DNA of 64,000 bases from Flavobacteriales bacterium BRH_c54 (GTDB lineage Bacteria; Bacteroidota; Bacteroidia; Flavobacteriales_E; Vicingaceae): the NCBI GenBank assembly GCA_000961845.1, contig LADZ01000018.1, forward strand, positions 1 through 64,000, read 5' to 3'. The position numbers were made by a program, and so were the translations under genes. This document shows positions 17,364-26,694 of this stretch, in pieces. The notes below the pieces were generated by a model. The model saw only the letters and a list, made by a program, of their open reading frames with translations. It was not told where the DNA came from and did not search any database. Within the stretch, counting starts at the first letter, position 1. Each line of letters begins with the position of its first letter.

Positions 17364-17777
17364 ATGAAAAAAAATCAAAACTGCATAAATTATAAATCTA
17401 TTCTTAGTTACAGTTTAGTAGTTTTTTTGTCTTTATTCTATGTTTGGAGTCTTTATTCAGCCAATACAAATAACAGCAAACAGGAAAATAATGACATTTT
17501 TGTTATTCATCTAACCGAAAATGCCACTGTTTCCTACTATAATCCCTACCATTTACCATTTAAAAAGTCAAGTGAATCAGAGGTTCCTACTGAAAATGAA
17601 ACCGAAGATAATTTTGATGAAGATGTAGATCATTTAATTGAAAAACACTCTTGTAAAGATAAACTTTTCTATTCTTTTGAAGACCATACTTTATTTCAAT
17701 TAAAGCAATCTTTAGAAAACCGAACTACGGTATCTCTATTAATTCTCTACCATTCCTGGAAGAGTTTTCTTATTTAA
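17364..17777 (+). CDS. Small membrane-anchored protein of unknown function
   Basis: A 137-residue protein from the ATG at 17364; another ATG at 17346 is in frame, but the Lys-rich MKKNQN start fits a membrane signal better. One hydrophobic segment (about residues 16-34, SYSLVVFLSLFYVWSLYSA) is followed by a soluble, partly acidic region (SESEVPTENETEDNFDED). I do not recognise a family. It precedes the RND adaptor gene by 127 bases, and its position mirrors the small protein after the outer-membrane efflux gene, so it may belong to the same cassette. Confidence 0.6.
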   Translation: MKKNQNCINYKSILSYSLVVFLSLFYVWSLYSANTNNSKQENNDIFVIHLTENATVSYYNPYHLPFKKSSESEVPTENETEDNFDEDVDHLIEKHSCKDKLFYSFEDHTLFQLKQSLENRTTVSLLILYHSWKSFLI

Positions 17778-17904
17778 TCTATTTTTTTTAAATTAACCTA
17801 ACTACTTGGTTAATAAATATTTGTATTTAATCCTTTAAAAGATTTTAGGTTTAAATCATTTACTATTTTTCTATCAATCATTATTTTTTAATTCAAAATT
17901 AATT

Positions 17905-18990
17905 ATGAAGAGATTATTAATTCTCATCAGTCTAACAAGTTTATTAATATCTATAAGCTGTAAGCATGATGAGCATAAAAAGCACGAAGAAGCTACATTT
18001 ATTGTAACTAATCCAATAAAAAAAGACACGATTATCAATAAAGAATATGTTGGACAAATTCACTCTATCCAACACATAGAACTACGTTCATTAGACGAGG
18101 GTTATCTTCAACAAATATATGTAGATGAAGGACAAAGCGTTCAGAAGGGTCAGTTGTTATTTAAATTACAATCCATAGTATATGAGGCGGAAGTAAAGAA
18201 GGCAGAAGCAGAGCTAGAGTATGCTAAAATTGAATATCAAAACACCAAAATGCTTGCAGACAGTAACATTGTTTCTCCTAATGAATTAGCCTTAGCAAAA
18301 GCTCATTATGACAAAGCCAAGGCTGACTTAGCTCTTGCTGAAGCAGAATTTAGTTTTACTGAAATCCGTGCTCCTTTTAATGGAATTATTGGCCGTTTTG
18401 AAGATGTACGTTTAGGAAGTTTATTGGAAGAAGGTGAGTTACTTACAACTTTGTCTGATAACAGTAAAATGTGGGTATATTTCAATGTTCCAGAAGCAGA
18501 ATACCTCAACTATACTTACAATTCATCACTAGACAAGTTACCTAAAGTTACCCTTCAATTGGCTAATGGACGTATTTATGATGAAAACGGAGTTATAGAA
18601 ACTATTGAAGCCAAATTCAATAATGAAACTGGTAACATTGCATTTAGGGCTACATTTTCTAACCCAAATAAAATTTTAAGACACGGACAAACGGGTAATA
18701 TTATTATGCCAACCAATCTTAAAAATGCACTTCTCATCCCTCAGAAGGCAACATTCGAAATTTTGGACAAAAGAAATGTTTTTGTCGTGGATAATAATAG
18801 TAAAATACAAACCCGAGAAATTGAGATTGAGGCTGAATTAAATCACTTATTTGTGGTTAAAAAAGGATTAAAACCTGAAGATAAAATTCTTTTAGAGGGT
18901 TTAAGAAAAGTGAAAAATGGAGAAAAAATAGCTACTAAAATAGTTAACCCCGATACTGTATTCAGTCATTTAGACTTATATGTCGAATAG
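17905..18990 (+). CDS. RND efflux periplasmic adaptor (membrane fusion protein), lipoprotein
   Basis: A 361-residue HlyD/AcrA-type adaptor that links the inner-membrane pump to the outer-membrane channel. The N-terminus is a lipoprotein signal (lipobox LISISC), followed by a His-rich stretch KHDEHKKHEE. The lipoyl-like halves (LRSLDEGYLQQIYVDEGQ and FTEIRAPFNGIIG) flank a coiled-coil hairpin at about residues 95-150. Membrane-proximal beta domains follow. The permease gene starts 24 bases downstream. The short His-rich stretch might hint at metal-related transport, but the permease itself looks like the drug-exporting HAE1 class. Confidence 0.92.
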   Translation: MKRLLILISLTSLLISISCKHDEHKKHEEATFIVTNPIKKDTIINKEYVGQIHSIQHIELRSLDEGYLQQIYVDEGQSVQKGQLLFKLQSIVYEAEVKKAEAELEYAKIEYQNTKMLADSNIVSPNELALAKAHYDKAKADLALAEAEFSFTEIRAPFNGIIGRFEDVRLGSLLEEGELLTTLSDNSKMWVYFNVPEAEYLNYTYNSSLDKLPKVTLQLANGRIYDENGVIETIEAKFNNETGNIAFRATFSNPNKILRHGQTGNIIMPTNLKNALLIPQKATFEILDKRNVFVVDNNSKIQTREIEIEAELNHLFVVKKGLKPEDKILLEGLRKVKNGEKIATKIVNPDTVFSHLDLYVE

Positions 18991-19014
18991 TATAAATCTT
19001 TAAAAAGAAAAATT

Positions 19015-22000
19015 ATGTTTAGTAAATTTTTAAAAAGACCGGTATTTGCTATCGTCATATCTATTGTAATTATTTTTATGGGGGCTTTAGCAATTAAACA
19101 ATTACCCATATCACAATTTCCGCAAATTGCACCTACAACAGTAAACATATTCATTGCCTACCCTGGATCTAGTGCGGATGTTTTAACCAAATCTACCCTT
19201 ATTCCATTAGAAACTGCCATTAACGGTGTCCAAGGTATGCGGTACATTGCTTCAGATGCTACCAGTGCTGGAGAAGGCACTATAAGAATCATTTTTGAGC
19301 CAGGTACCGATCCCAACCAAGCGGTAATAAGAGTAAAAACAAGGGTAGATCAGGTGATGCCACTACTACCTGATTTAGTGCAACGAGAAGGAGTTATTAT
19401 CACTCCCATTCAACCAAGTATGTTAATGTATGTGAATTTGTTTAGCGATAATAAAAATGCGGACGAAAAATTTTTATACAACTACGCTTATACCAAGATT
19501 ATACCTGAAATACAACGTATAAATGGTATTGCACGTGCACAAATACTTGGATCTAGAATATATGCTATGAGAATATGGTTAAAACCAGACAGAATGAGAG
19601 CCTATAATATTTCAGCAGAGGAAGTTATGGAAGCTATGCAAGAACAAAGTATTATTGCACGCCCCGGAAGGTTAGGTCAAAGTTCAGGTAAAAGTGCCCA
19701 ATCTTTGGAATATGTATTAACATATCAAGGAAGGTATAACGAACCCGCACAATATGAAAACATAATCATACGTGCCAATGAGGAGGGTGAGTTTATTCAT
19801 TTAAAAGATATAGCTCAAGTTGAATTAGGAACAGAATTCTTTGACATCTATACCAGCCTTGATGGCAAACCAGCTACTTCCCTTGTACTAAAACAAAATG
19901 TGGGCAGTAATGCAAGTGAGGTTATTGATAATGTAAAAGAAAAACTTAAAGAGTTAAAAGAAGATTTTCCTCCTGGAATGGATTATCAATTGAGCTATGA
20001 TGTATCTCAATTTCTAGATGCTTCTATAGAGCAAGTATTACATACCTTACGTGATGCTTTTATATTGGTGGCACTTGTGGTTTTCTTATTTTTAGGTGAT
20101 TGGCGTTCCACATTAATACCTATTTTAGCTGTTCCCGTTTCTTTAATCGGAACATTTTTCGTTTTACAGGCATTTGGATTTTCTATCAACTTAATTACCT
20201 TATTTGCACTAGTACTTGCTATTGGTATTGTAGTAGATGATGCCATTGTAGTGGTAGAGGCAGTTCATGCTAAAATGGAAGAGGAAAAACATATTAGTCC
20301 ACATAACGCTGTAAAAAAAGTACTAGGCGAAATTAGCGGAGCAATTATAGCCATAAGTGGTGTAATGGTAGCTGTTTTTATTCCCATTGCATTTATGTCC
20401 GGGCCGGTGGGTGTTTTTTATCGGCAGTTCTCTATTACCATGGCAAGTTCAATTATTATCTCTGCTGTCGTAGCCCTTACACTAACACCTGTTTTATGTG
20501 CTATTTTGCTTAAAAACAATCATAGCAAACCTAAAAGAAAATCACCCATTCAATGGTTTTTAGACTGGTTTAATCGTGGATTTGAAAAACTTACAGGTAG
20601 GTATGTAAACGTATTAGAACGAATTGTAAATAGAAGACTGCTTACGTTTGGAATTTTATTGATTTTCTGTGTCGGAATTTTTGGTGTAAACAAAATCCTT
20701 CCTGCCGGCTTTGTGCCCAATGAAGACCAGGGAACCATTTATGCCATTATACAAACTCCACCAGGTAGCACACTTGAAAGGACTAACGATGTTGCTCACC
20801 AATTAATGGAAATATGTGAGGAAATTGAAGGAATAGAATCAGTTACCTCTCTTGCGGGATATGAGATTATGACAGAAGGAAGAGGATCAAATGCAGGTAC
20901 ATGCCTTATCAACTTAAAGCCATGGTCAGATCGTGAACATTCTGTACATGAAATCATGGAAGAAATAGAGGAAGAATCTGAAGATCTTGGTGCTATTGTA
21001 GAACTTTTTGAACCACCTGCAGTACCGGGGTTTGGTTCATCTGGAGGATTTTCTATGCGTTTGTTAGAAAAAGTTGCATCCGATGATTATCAAGAATTTG
21101 ATAGAATAAATCAAGCTTTTATGGATAAGCTTAAGGAAAGGAAAGAACTTACGGGCTTATTTACCTTTTATGCTGCTAATTATCCACAATATGAGTTGCA
21201 AATAGATAACAAAAAAGCAATGCAGAAGGGAGTTTCTATTGGTAAAGCAATGGAAAATCTCAATATACTTATTGGGAGTACTTACGAGCAAGGGTTTATT
21301 CGCTTTGGTCGATTTTTTAAAGTTTATGTACAATCAGGCCCTGAATACAGAAGATATCCGTCTGATCTTGAAAATCTTTTTGTAAAAAATGAAGAAGGCG
21401 AAATGGTACCTTATTCTTCTTTTATGTCTTTTAAAAAGACGCAAGGACCCAATGAAATTACCCGATACAATTTATACAATTCAGCAGCTATTAGGGGGTT
21501 GCCTGCTAAAGGCTTTACCACAGGTGATGCTATCAAAGCTATACAGGAAGTAGCTGCAGAATCATTACCTAGAGGATACGATATCTCCTGGGAGGGACTT
21601 TCTTACGATGAAGCACAAAGAGGCAATGAAGCAATATTCATATTTATTGTAGTACTTATTTTTGTTTACTTGGTGCTTGCTGCACAATATGAAAGCTTTA
21701 TTCTTCCTTTAGCAGTTATTTTTTCTTTACCCGTTGGTGTATTTGGCTCATTTTTAATGTTAAAATTAATGGGACTTGCCAATGATGTGTATGCCCAAAT
21801 AGGTCTGATTATGTTGGTAGGTCTATTAGGTAAAAATGCCGTATTAATTGTAGAATTTGCTGTGCTAAAACAGCAGCAAGGAGCTACCATATTAGCTGCA
21901 GCCATCGAGGGTGCTAAAGTTCGTTTCAGGCCTATTTTGATGACTTCCTTTGCATTTATTGCAGGTCTTATTCCTTTGGTGATAGCTACAGGTGCTGGGG

Positions 22001-22260
22001 CTATTGGAAATCATACAATTGGAGGTTCGGCATTAGGTGGTATGCTTATAGGAACCATATTTGGAGTTATCATCATTCCAGGATTGTACTATATTTTTGC
22101 AAAACTAGCTGAAGGCAAATCCCTAATAAAAGGTGAAGATCTTAATCCATTATCTGAGGATTTTGTAAATAGTAATTCAAAAACCTCTTTGATTAAGAAG
22201 TTACAAAAATTAGGCTTAGTTGTAAAAGCCGTTAAAAGAAAAAGAAATGGAAAACAATAA
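19015..22260 (+). CDS. RND efflux permease, HAE1 (AcrB-like) family
   Basis: A 1081-residue inner-membrane proton antiporter with 12 expected membrane helices and two large periplasmic loops. The N-terminus FLKRPVFAIVISIVIIFMG is typical. Proton-relay residues are intact: the Asp pair in VDDAIVVVE (TM4) and Lys in GLLGKNAVLIVEFA (TM10). The length and motifs fit the hydrophobe/amphiphile (HAE1) class rather than the heavy-metal (HME/CusA) class. The gene overlaps the outer-membrane factor gene by 14 bases. The C-terminal tail after the last helix is about 55 residues and basic. Confidence 0.95.
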   Translation: MFSKFLKRPVFAIVISIVIIFMGALAIKQLPISQFPQIAPTTVNIFIAYPGSSADVLTKSTLIPLETAINGVQGMRYIASDATSAGEGTIRIIFEPGTDPNQAVIRVKTRVDQVMPLLPDLVQREGVIITPIQPSMLMYVNLFSDNKNADEKFLYNYAYTKIIPEIQRINGIARAQILGSRIYAMRIWLKPDRMRAYNISAEEVMEAMQEQSIIARPGRLGQSSGKSAQSLEYVLTYQGRYNEPAQYENIIIRANEEGEFIHLKDIAQVELGTEFFDIYTSLDGKPATSLVLKQNVGSNASEVIDNVKEKLKELKEDFPPGMDYQLSYDVSQFLDASIEQVLHTLRDAFILVALVVFLFLGDWRSTLIPILAVPVSLIGTFFVLQAFGFSINLITLFALVLAIGIVVDDAIVVVEAVHAKMEEEKHISPHNAVKKVLGEISGAIIAISGVMVAVFIPIAFMSGPVGVFYRQFSITMASSIIISAVVALTLTPVLCAILLKNNHSKPKRKSPIQWFLDWFNRGFEKLTGRYVNVLERIVNRRLLTFGILLIFCVGIFGVNKILPAGFVPNEDQGTIYAIIQTPPGSTLERTNDVAHQLMEICEEIEGIESVTSLAGYEIMTEGRGSNAGTCLINLKPWSDREHSVHEIMEEIEEESEDLGAIVELFEPPAVPGFGSSGGFSMRLLEKVASDDYQEFDRINQAFMDKLKERKELTGLFTFYAANYPQYELQIDNKKAMQKGVSIGKAMENLNILIGSTYEQGFIRFGRFFKVYVQSGPEYRRYPSDLENLFVKNEEGEMVPYSSFMSFKKTQGPNEITRYNLYNSAAIRGLPAKGFTTGDAIKAIQEVAAESLPRGYDISWEGLSYDEAQRGNEAIFIFIVVLIFVYLVLAAQYESFILPLAVIFSLPVGVFGSFLMLKLMGLANDVYAQIGLIMLVGLLGKNAVLIVEFAVLKQQQGATILAAAIEGAKVRFRPILMTSFAFIAGLIPLVIATGAGAIGNHTIGGSALGGMLIGTIFGVIIIPGLYYIFAKLAEGKSLIKGEDLNPLSEDFVNSNSKTSLIKKLQKLGLVVKAVKRKRNGKQ

Positions 22261-23686
22261 AATAAATTTATGGTATAGAGTACTGTCAACTGTTGTGGTA
22301 ATATTTTTTCTAAGTAATTGTAGTTTAACCAAGCAACCAATTAGAGAAGAAAATAAATCAGTACCTGAAAGCTACTCCAACTCAACAGACTCAATAAATA
22401 GTGCAACAATAAAATGGAAAGATTATTTTAATGATCAACATTTAATAGCACTTATTGATACAGCTCTTAAAAATAATCAAGAATTAAATATTACACTGCA
22501 AGAAATTGAAATTGCTAAAAATGAAGCAAAGGCAAGAAAAGGAGAGTATTTACCATTTATTAATTTAAATGGTGGCGCAGGACTTGAAAAGGAAGGTAGA
22601 TATACCAGACACGGGGCTGTTGATGAAAATTTAGACATCAAGCATAATACTGCTTTTCCTGAACCTTTAACAGATTATATGTTTGGTATTTCTGCTTCAT
22701 GGGAATTAGATGTATGGAAAAAACTTCGTAATGCAAAAAAATCTGCTGTAACCAAATATTTAGCAACCATAGAAGGGAAAAACTTTATGGTAACTAATCT
22801 AATTGCAGAAATAGCCAATTCCTATTACGAATTAATGGCTTTAGATAACTTAATTGGTATAATTGAAAAGAACATAGAAATTCAATCAAATGCATTTAAT
22901 GTTGTAAAGCAACAAAAAAATGCTGCTAAAGTAACACAATTAGCAGTAAACAGATTTGAAGCTCAGCTACTCAACACTCAAAATCTTCAATATGAGATTA
23001 AGCAAAAAATTATTGAAACTGAAAATAAGCTTGTTTTTTTAACCGGAAAATTTTCAAGAAACATTCCTAGAAATTCAACAAGTTTTAATAGCATAGCAGT
23101 CGATTCTGTTTTTTCAGGAATTCCTTCTCAGTTATTAGAAAATCGCCCGGATATTCGTCAGGCGGAATTAAATCTCTTAGCTTCAAAATTAGATGTAAAA
23201 GCAGCTAAGGCAAATTTTTATCCTTCCTTTAGAATTACAGCTGCGACAGGATTTCAATCTTTTAAACCTACATTTTTATTAAACCCTGAATCTATGTTAT
23301 ATAATTTAACTGGAGATTTAATAGCTCCTTTAATTAACAGAAATGCTATTAAAGCAGCTTATAACACCGCAAATGCACAGCAAATTCAGGCAGTATATAA
23401 CTATGAGCAAAGTATATTAAATGCCTATGTAGAGGTACTTAATCAATTATCTAAAATTGATAACTATTCAAATAGTTATAAAACTAAATCTAAAGAAGTA
23501 GAAATACTAATACAATCTGTTACTATTGCAAACAATTTGTTCAATTCGGCAAGAGCAGATTATACCGAAGTTTTACTTACACAACGGGAAGCACTAGAAG
23601 CAAAAATAGAGCTCATTGAAATAAAAATGAAGCAACTTAACGGAAAAGTCAACATATACAAGGCTTTAGGGGGAGGGTGGAATTAA
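22247..23686 (+). CDS. Outer-membrane efflux lipoprotein (TolC/OprM, NodT family)
   Basis: A 479-residue channel protein for the adjacent RND pump. A lipoprotein signal (lipobox FLSNC) is followed by two outer-membrane efflux repeats with the typical ELDVWKKLRNAKK and ENRPDIRQAELNL motifs. It overlaps the permease gene by 14 bases, so the three genes form one translationally coupled tripartite system. The following small gene begins 6 bases after the stop. Confidence 0.95.
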   Translation: MENNKINLWYRVLSTVVVIFFLSNCSLTKQPIREENKSVPESYSNSTDSINSATIKWKDYFNDQHLIALIDTALKNNQELNITLQEIEIAKNEAKARKGEYLPFINLNGGAGLEKEGRYTRHGAVDENLDIKHNTAFPEPLTDYMFGISASWELDVWKKLRNAKKSAVTKYLATIEGKNFMVTNLIAEIANSYYELMALDNLIGIIEKNIEIQSNAFNVVKQQKNAAKVTQLAVNRFEAQLLNTQNLQYEIKQKIIETENKLVFLTGKFSRNIPRNSTSFNSIAVDSVFSGIPSQLLENRPDIRQAELNLLASKLDVKAAKANFYPSFRITAATGFQSFKPTFLLNPESMLYNLTGDLIAPLINRNAIKAAYNTANAQQIQAVYNYEQSILNAYVEVLNQLSKIDNYSNSYKTKSKEVEILIQSVTIANNLFNSARADYTEVLLTQREALEAKIELIEIKMKQLNGKVNIYKALGGGWN

Positions 23687-23692
23687 ATTATT

Positions 23693-24232
23693 ATGCTAAA
23701 AAAATCCCTGTCTATATTATTATTGAGTTTACTCATATTTAATATGACAGGGATTTTTATTGTCTTTAAAATTGAACAAGTGCACATTCGAAAATCCATA
23801 AAGCATCAAATAAAAGCAGGAATTCCGGAAGAAGAATTACATATATTTAATCTATCCAAAGTAGAGTATATTAAATTAGATTGGGTAAGACCTGATATTG
23901 AATTTAGAAAAAACAAAGAAATGTTTGATATTGTTCATATGAAAAGTTTAAATGATTCTGTACGCCTATATTGTGTAAATGACAAGGAAGAGTCTATACT
24001 TTTTGCTCAATTGGACAAAATGATTAAAAAAAAGATGCAACAAGAATCTAATTCATTAAACAGCCCAATAAATAAAGTATTAAAACTGTTTAATTTAATT
24101 TATATTTCAAATCAAACCGAAAACAAGTCGCTAACCTATTATCGTATGAATAAAAAATCATACCACTACTTCACAAATTTATATGATTCACCACTTATAA
24201 AACAACCCTCTCCTCCACCAAAATCTGTTTAA
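23693..24232 (+). CDS. Small membrane-anchored protein of unknown function
   Basis: A 179-residue protein with one N-terminal hydrophobic segment (about residues 6-26) and a soluble region with many Lys, Glu and aromatic residues (HIRKSIKHQIKAGIPEEEL is a recognisable patch). It ends in a proline-rich PSPPPKSV tail. I recall similar uncharacterised proteins beside TonB-dependent receptors and efflux systems in Bacteroidota, but no assigned role. It lies between the efflux genes (6 bases) and a TonB-dependent receptor (98 bases). Its first 22 codons also form the large hairpin at 23700-23758. Confidence 0.7.
   Translation: MLKKSLSILLLSLLIFNMTGIFIVFKIEQVHIRKSIKHQIKAGIPEEELHIFNLSKVEYIKLDWVRPDIEFRKNKEMFDIVHMKSLNDSVRLYCVNDKEESILFAQLDKMIKKKMQQESNSLNSPINKVLKLFNLIYISNQTENKSLTYYRMNKKSYHYFTNLYDSPLIKQPSPPPKSV
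23700..23758 (+). terminator. Terminator-like hairpin inside the start of a CDS
   Basis: AAAAATCCCTGTC (23700-23712) pairs perfectly with GACAGGGATTTTT (23746-23758). Within the loop ATATTA/TAATAT and TGAG/CTCA pair further, so nearly the whole 59 bases fold back. The right arm ends in Ts, as in an intrinsic terminator. It starts 14 bases after the efflux operon stop and occupies codons 3-22 of the next gene. Confidence 0.65.
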
Positions 24233-24260
24233 TCTTCTGATTTTTTTACTATTTAATGAT

Positions 24261-24288
24261 ACTTCTTTTTTATTAAAAGAGAAGAAGT
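24261..24288 (+). other. Short inverted repeat upstream of the TonB receptor
   Basis: ACTTCTT (24261-24267) and AAGAAGT (24282-24288) flank an AT-rich loop between the small gene and the receptor gene. It could be a weak terminator or an operator; no T-run follows. Confidence 0.3.
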
Positions 24289-24330
24289 GTCTTATATAAT
24301 TAATTTACAAACGAATTAAACAGAATAAAA

Positions 24331-26634
24331 ATGAAAAAAATATTTTTACTTATTATAGGCATAATCAGTATAATAGTGTCTATCGCACAACCATGTCAAC
24401 TACAAGGTAAAATAGTTGACACAAATAATATTCCTCTTAATGGAGCAACTATTTATATTAATGAATTGAATAAAGGTACATCAAGTAATAATAATGGTGA
24501 TTTTATTATAAGCAGCTTAGGAAAAGGAGTCTATAACATTCAATTTTCTTATATAGGTTATCATACTAAAATTATAAAAGTTAATTTAACTGAAGAAGAT
24601 ACAACAACACTACTTATTGAATTACAAAAATCAACAATAAACATTAATGAAGTAGTTATTTCTAGTGCCTTTACCAATGCTCAAGATGAGAACACACAAA
24701 TAGTTGATGTAGTTAAAAAAAATGATATGCAGAAATATGGTGCATTTACAGTAATGGATATTATTAACAAAATTCCAGGAGTTGATGCTGTAACTACAGG
24801 TCCTTTAGTTACTCGCCCAATCATAAGAGGGTTATCAAGTAATAGGGTTTTAACTGTTATTGATGGAGTTCGTTTTGAAACACAACAATGGGATGATGAA
24901 CATGGAATAGGGGTAAATGAATTAGGTGTAGATAGAATTGAAATTATTAAAGGCCCTTCAAGTTTAATTTATGGACCTGAAGCCATGGGAGGAATTGTTC
25001 ATTTTATTGATGAGCATGCAGCAAATATTGGAAAAACAGAAGGAAATTTAAAAACAACTTTTTTCTCCAACAACTTTGGTGGAATGACTAATTTTAACAT
25101 AAAGGGAGCAAAAGAAAAATATAATTGGGGAATTAATGTGTTAGGAAAAGTATTCTCCGATTATTTTTATAACGGATATGATTTTCGTGTTCCAAATACC
25201 CGTTTAACAGAGTATGGAGGTAAAGGATACATAGGAATTAATAGAAAGTGGGGAGCTACCAAACTTTCGTATTTGTTTAATACTGCTTATTATGGAATTT
25301 TAGATGGTAAAGACATTGTAAAAAAACCTGATGGAAGTATTGTAAACACAGACAGTTTAGAAAAGGAAAAATTTCCGGTAGAAACTGAAGCTCCTTTTCA
25401 TTTTGTAATGGATAATAGAATAAATTCTAATACAACTATTTTAGTCAGAAAATCTAAACTCCAATTAATTTTAGGTTACCAAAACAACCATCGTTCAGAA
25501 CATGAAGAGTTAAGTGGAAAGAAAAAAGGCTACAATTATGTAGATATGATTTTACAATCAAGCACTTATAATTTAAAATGGTATTTACCAACATTCAAAA
25601 ATTTCTCTACTATAATTGGCTCCCAAGGTATGTATAAAAATAATTCAAATTCATCAGCTGCAAGTACACAATTAGTTCCAGATGCAACCATCACTGATGT
25701 TGGTTTTTTTGCCTTAACAAAATATCAATTCAAAAACTTTAGTTTTAATGTTGGAGGTCGTTATGATGCTCGTTCGTTAAATACAGTAACTCGCATTGAT
25801 TCTATTGTAAATATGCCTGGTATTTCTCGTAGCTACGATAATATAAGTGGCTCTTTTAGCGTAGCGTACAAGCTCAAAAAACACTTAATTTTAAGAGCAA
25901 GTTATTCCTCTGGCTACCGTTCTCCAAACCTCAACGAACTAATGGCAAATGGAGTAAAACTAGAATCATTAACATACGAAAAAGGAAATCCTAATTTTAA
26001 AAAAGAATTTAATACTGAAGTTGATATTAACCTGACTTTTAAGAGCAAGCATTTTTCATTAACTGCTGCTGCATATCAAAATAACATTAATAACTTTATT
26101 TATTTAGCACCAACAGACATTTATGTTGTAAGCGGAATTACAAGAGCTCCATTTGTTCCCGTTTATCAGTTTTTACAAGATAACGCTGTAATTAAAGGAG
26201 GCGAAGCTACATTAAATATTCATCCAAATGCTAAATGGTTCGATTATGAAGTTAGAACTTCTACTTTAACAGCGATAAGAACTAATGATAATTCTTATTT
26301 ACCAATGATGCCAACTAATAAAATTTACAACACTTTAACATTTAGTTTTGACCAACTAAAAAAGTTTGAAAAAGTGTATTTTAGAATTGGCACCATGACT
26401 GCCTTAAAGCAGTTCAAAGTAGCTGACACTGAACAAAAAACACCTTCATATACATTGCTAAATACAGGGCTAGGAGCCGTTCTTAATGACTTTGAATTTT
26501 CTTTAGCGGCAAACAATATTTTAGATAGAATATACTTAGATAATATGTCTAGATTCAGATCTTACGAAATATATGGTCCAGGATTAAGTATTTCAATAAG
26601 CGTGAAAAAATATTTTAATTTCAATAAAAAATAA
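24331..26634 (+). CDS. TonB-dependent outer-membrane receptor
   Basis: A 767-residue receptor. A signal peptide (MKKIFLLIIGIISIIVSIAQ) precedes a CarboxypepD_reg-like domain (about 22-105, GKIVDTNNIPLNGATIYIN), a TonB plug (about 125-230, with RPIIRGLSSNRVLTVIDG and GPSSLIYGPEAMGGIV) and a 22-strand barrel. A WDDEHG loop follows the plug start, similar to receptors for metals or siderophores, but the ligand cannot be named from sequence. It follows the efflux cassette on the same strand. Energy would come from an ExbB/ExbD complex such as that at 47-49.6 kb. It converges on the membrane-protein gene at 26648. Confidence 0.9.
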   Translation: MKKIFLLIIGIISIIVSIAQPCQLQGKIVDTNNIPLNGATIYINELNKGTSSNNNGDFIISSLGKGVYNIQFSYIGYHTKIIKVNLTEEDTTTLLIELQKSTININEVVISSAFTNAQDENTQIVDVVKKNDMQKYGAFTVMDIINKIPGVDAVTTGPLVTRPIIRGLSSNRVLTVIDGVRFETQQWDDEHGIGVNELGVDRIEIIKGPSSLIYGPEAMGGIVHFIDEHAANIGKTEGNLKTTFFSNNFGGMTNFNIKGAKEKYNWGINVLGKVFSDYFYNGYDFRVPNTRLTEYGGKGYIGINRKWGATKLSYLFNTAYYGILDGKDIVKKPDGSIVNTDSLEKEKFPVETEAPFHFVMDNRINSNTTILVRKSKLQLILGYQNNHRSEHEELSGKKKGYNYVDMILQSSTYNLKWYLPTFKNFSTIIGSQGMYKNNSNSSAASTQLVPDATITDVGFFALTKYQFKNFSFNVGGRYDARSLNTVTRIDSIVNMPGISRSYDNISGSFSVAYKLKKHLILRASYSSGYRSPNLNELMANGVKLESLTYEKGNPNFKKEFNTEVDINLTFKSKHFSLTAAAYQNNINNFIYLAPTDIYVVSGITRAPFVPVYQFLQDNAVIKGGEATLNIHPNAKWFDYEVRTSTLTAIRTNDNSYLPMMPTNKIYNTLTFSFDQLKKFEKVYFRIGTMTALKQFKVADTEQKTPSYTLLNTGLGAVLNDFEFSLAANNILDRIYLDNMSRFRSYEIYGPGLSISISVKKYFNFNKK

Positions 26635-26647
26635 ATTGATTCTATTC

Positions 26648-26694
26648 TTAAGATAAATACTTGCTATATAAGCTATAGTGAGTATTTATCTTAA
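26648..26694. terminator. Long inverted repeat shared by two convergent genes
   Basis: A 14-bp perfect stem (26648-26661 with 26681-26694) has a 19-base loop that contains a further CTATA/TATAG pair. It is the only candidate terminator for the TonB receptor gene and overlaps the last 15 codons of the convergent membrane-protein gene. Confidence 0.6.

Noticed and set aside
19015-22260. Heavy-metal (CusA-type) identity of the RND permease, suggested by the His-rich adaptor
   Set aside because: The permease has the double Asp VDDAIVVVE and other HAE1 features, and no methionine-relay or heavy-metal signature is evident.
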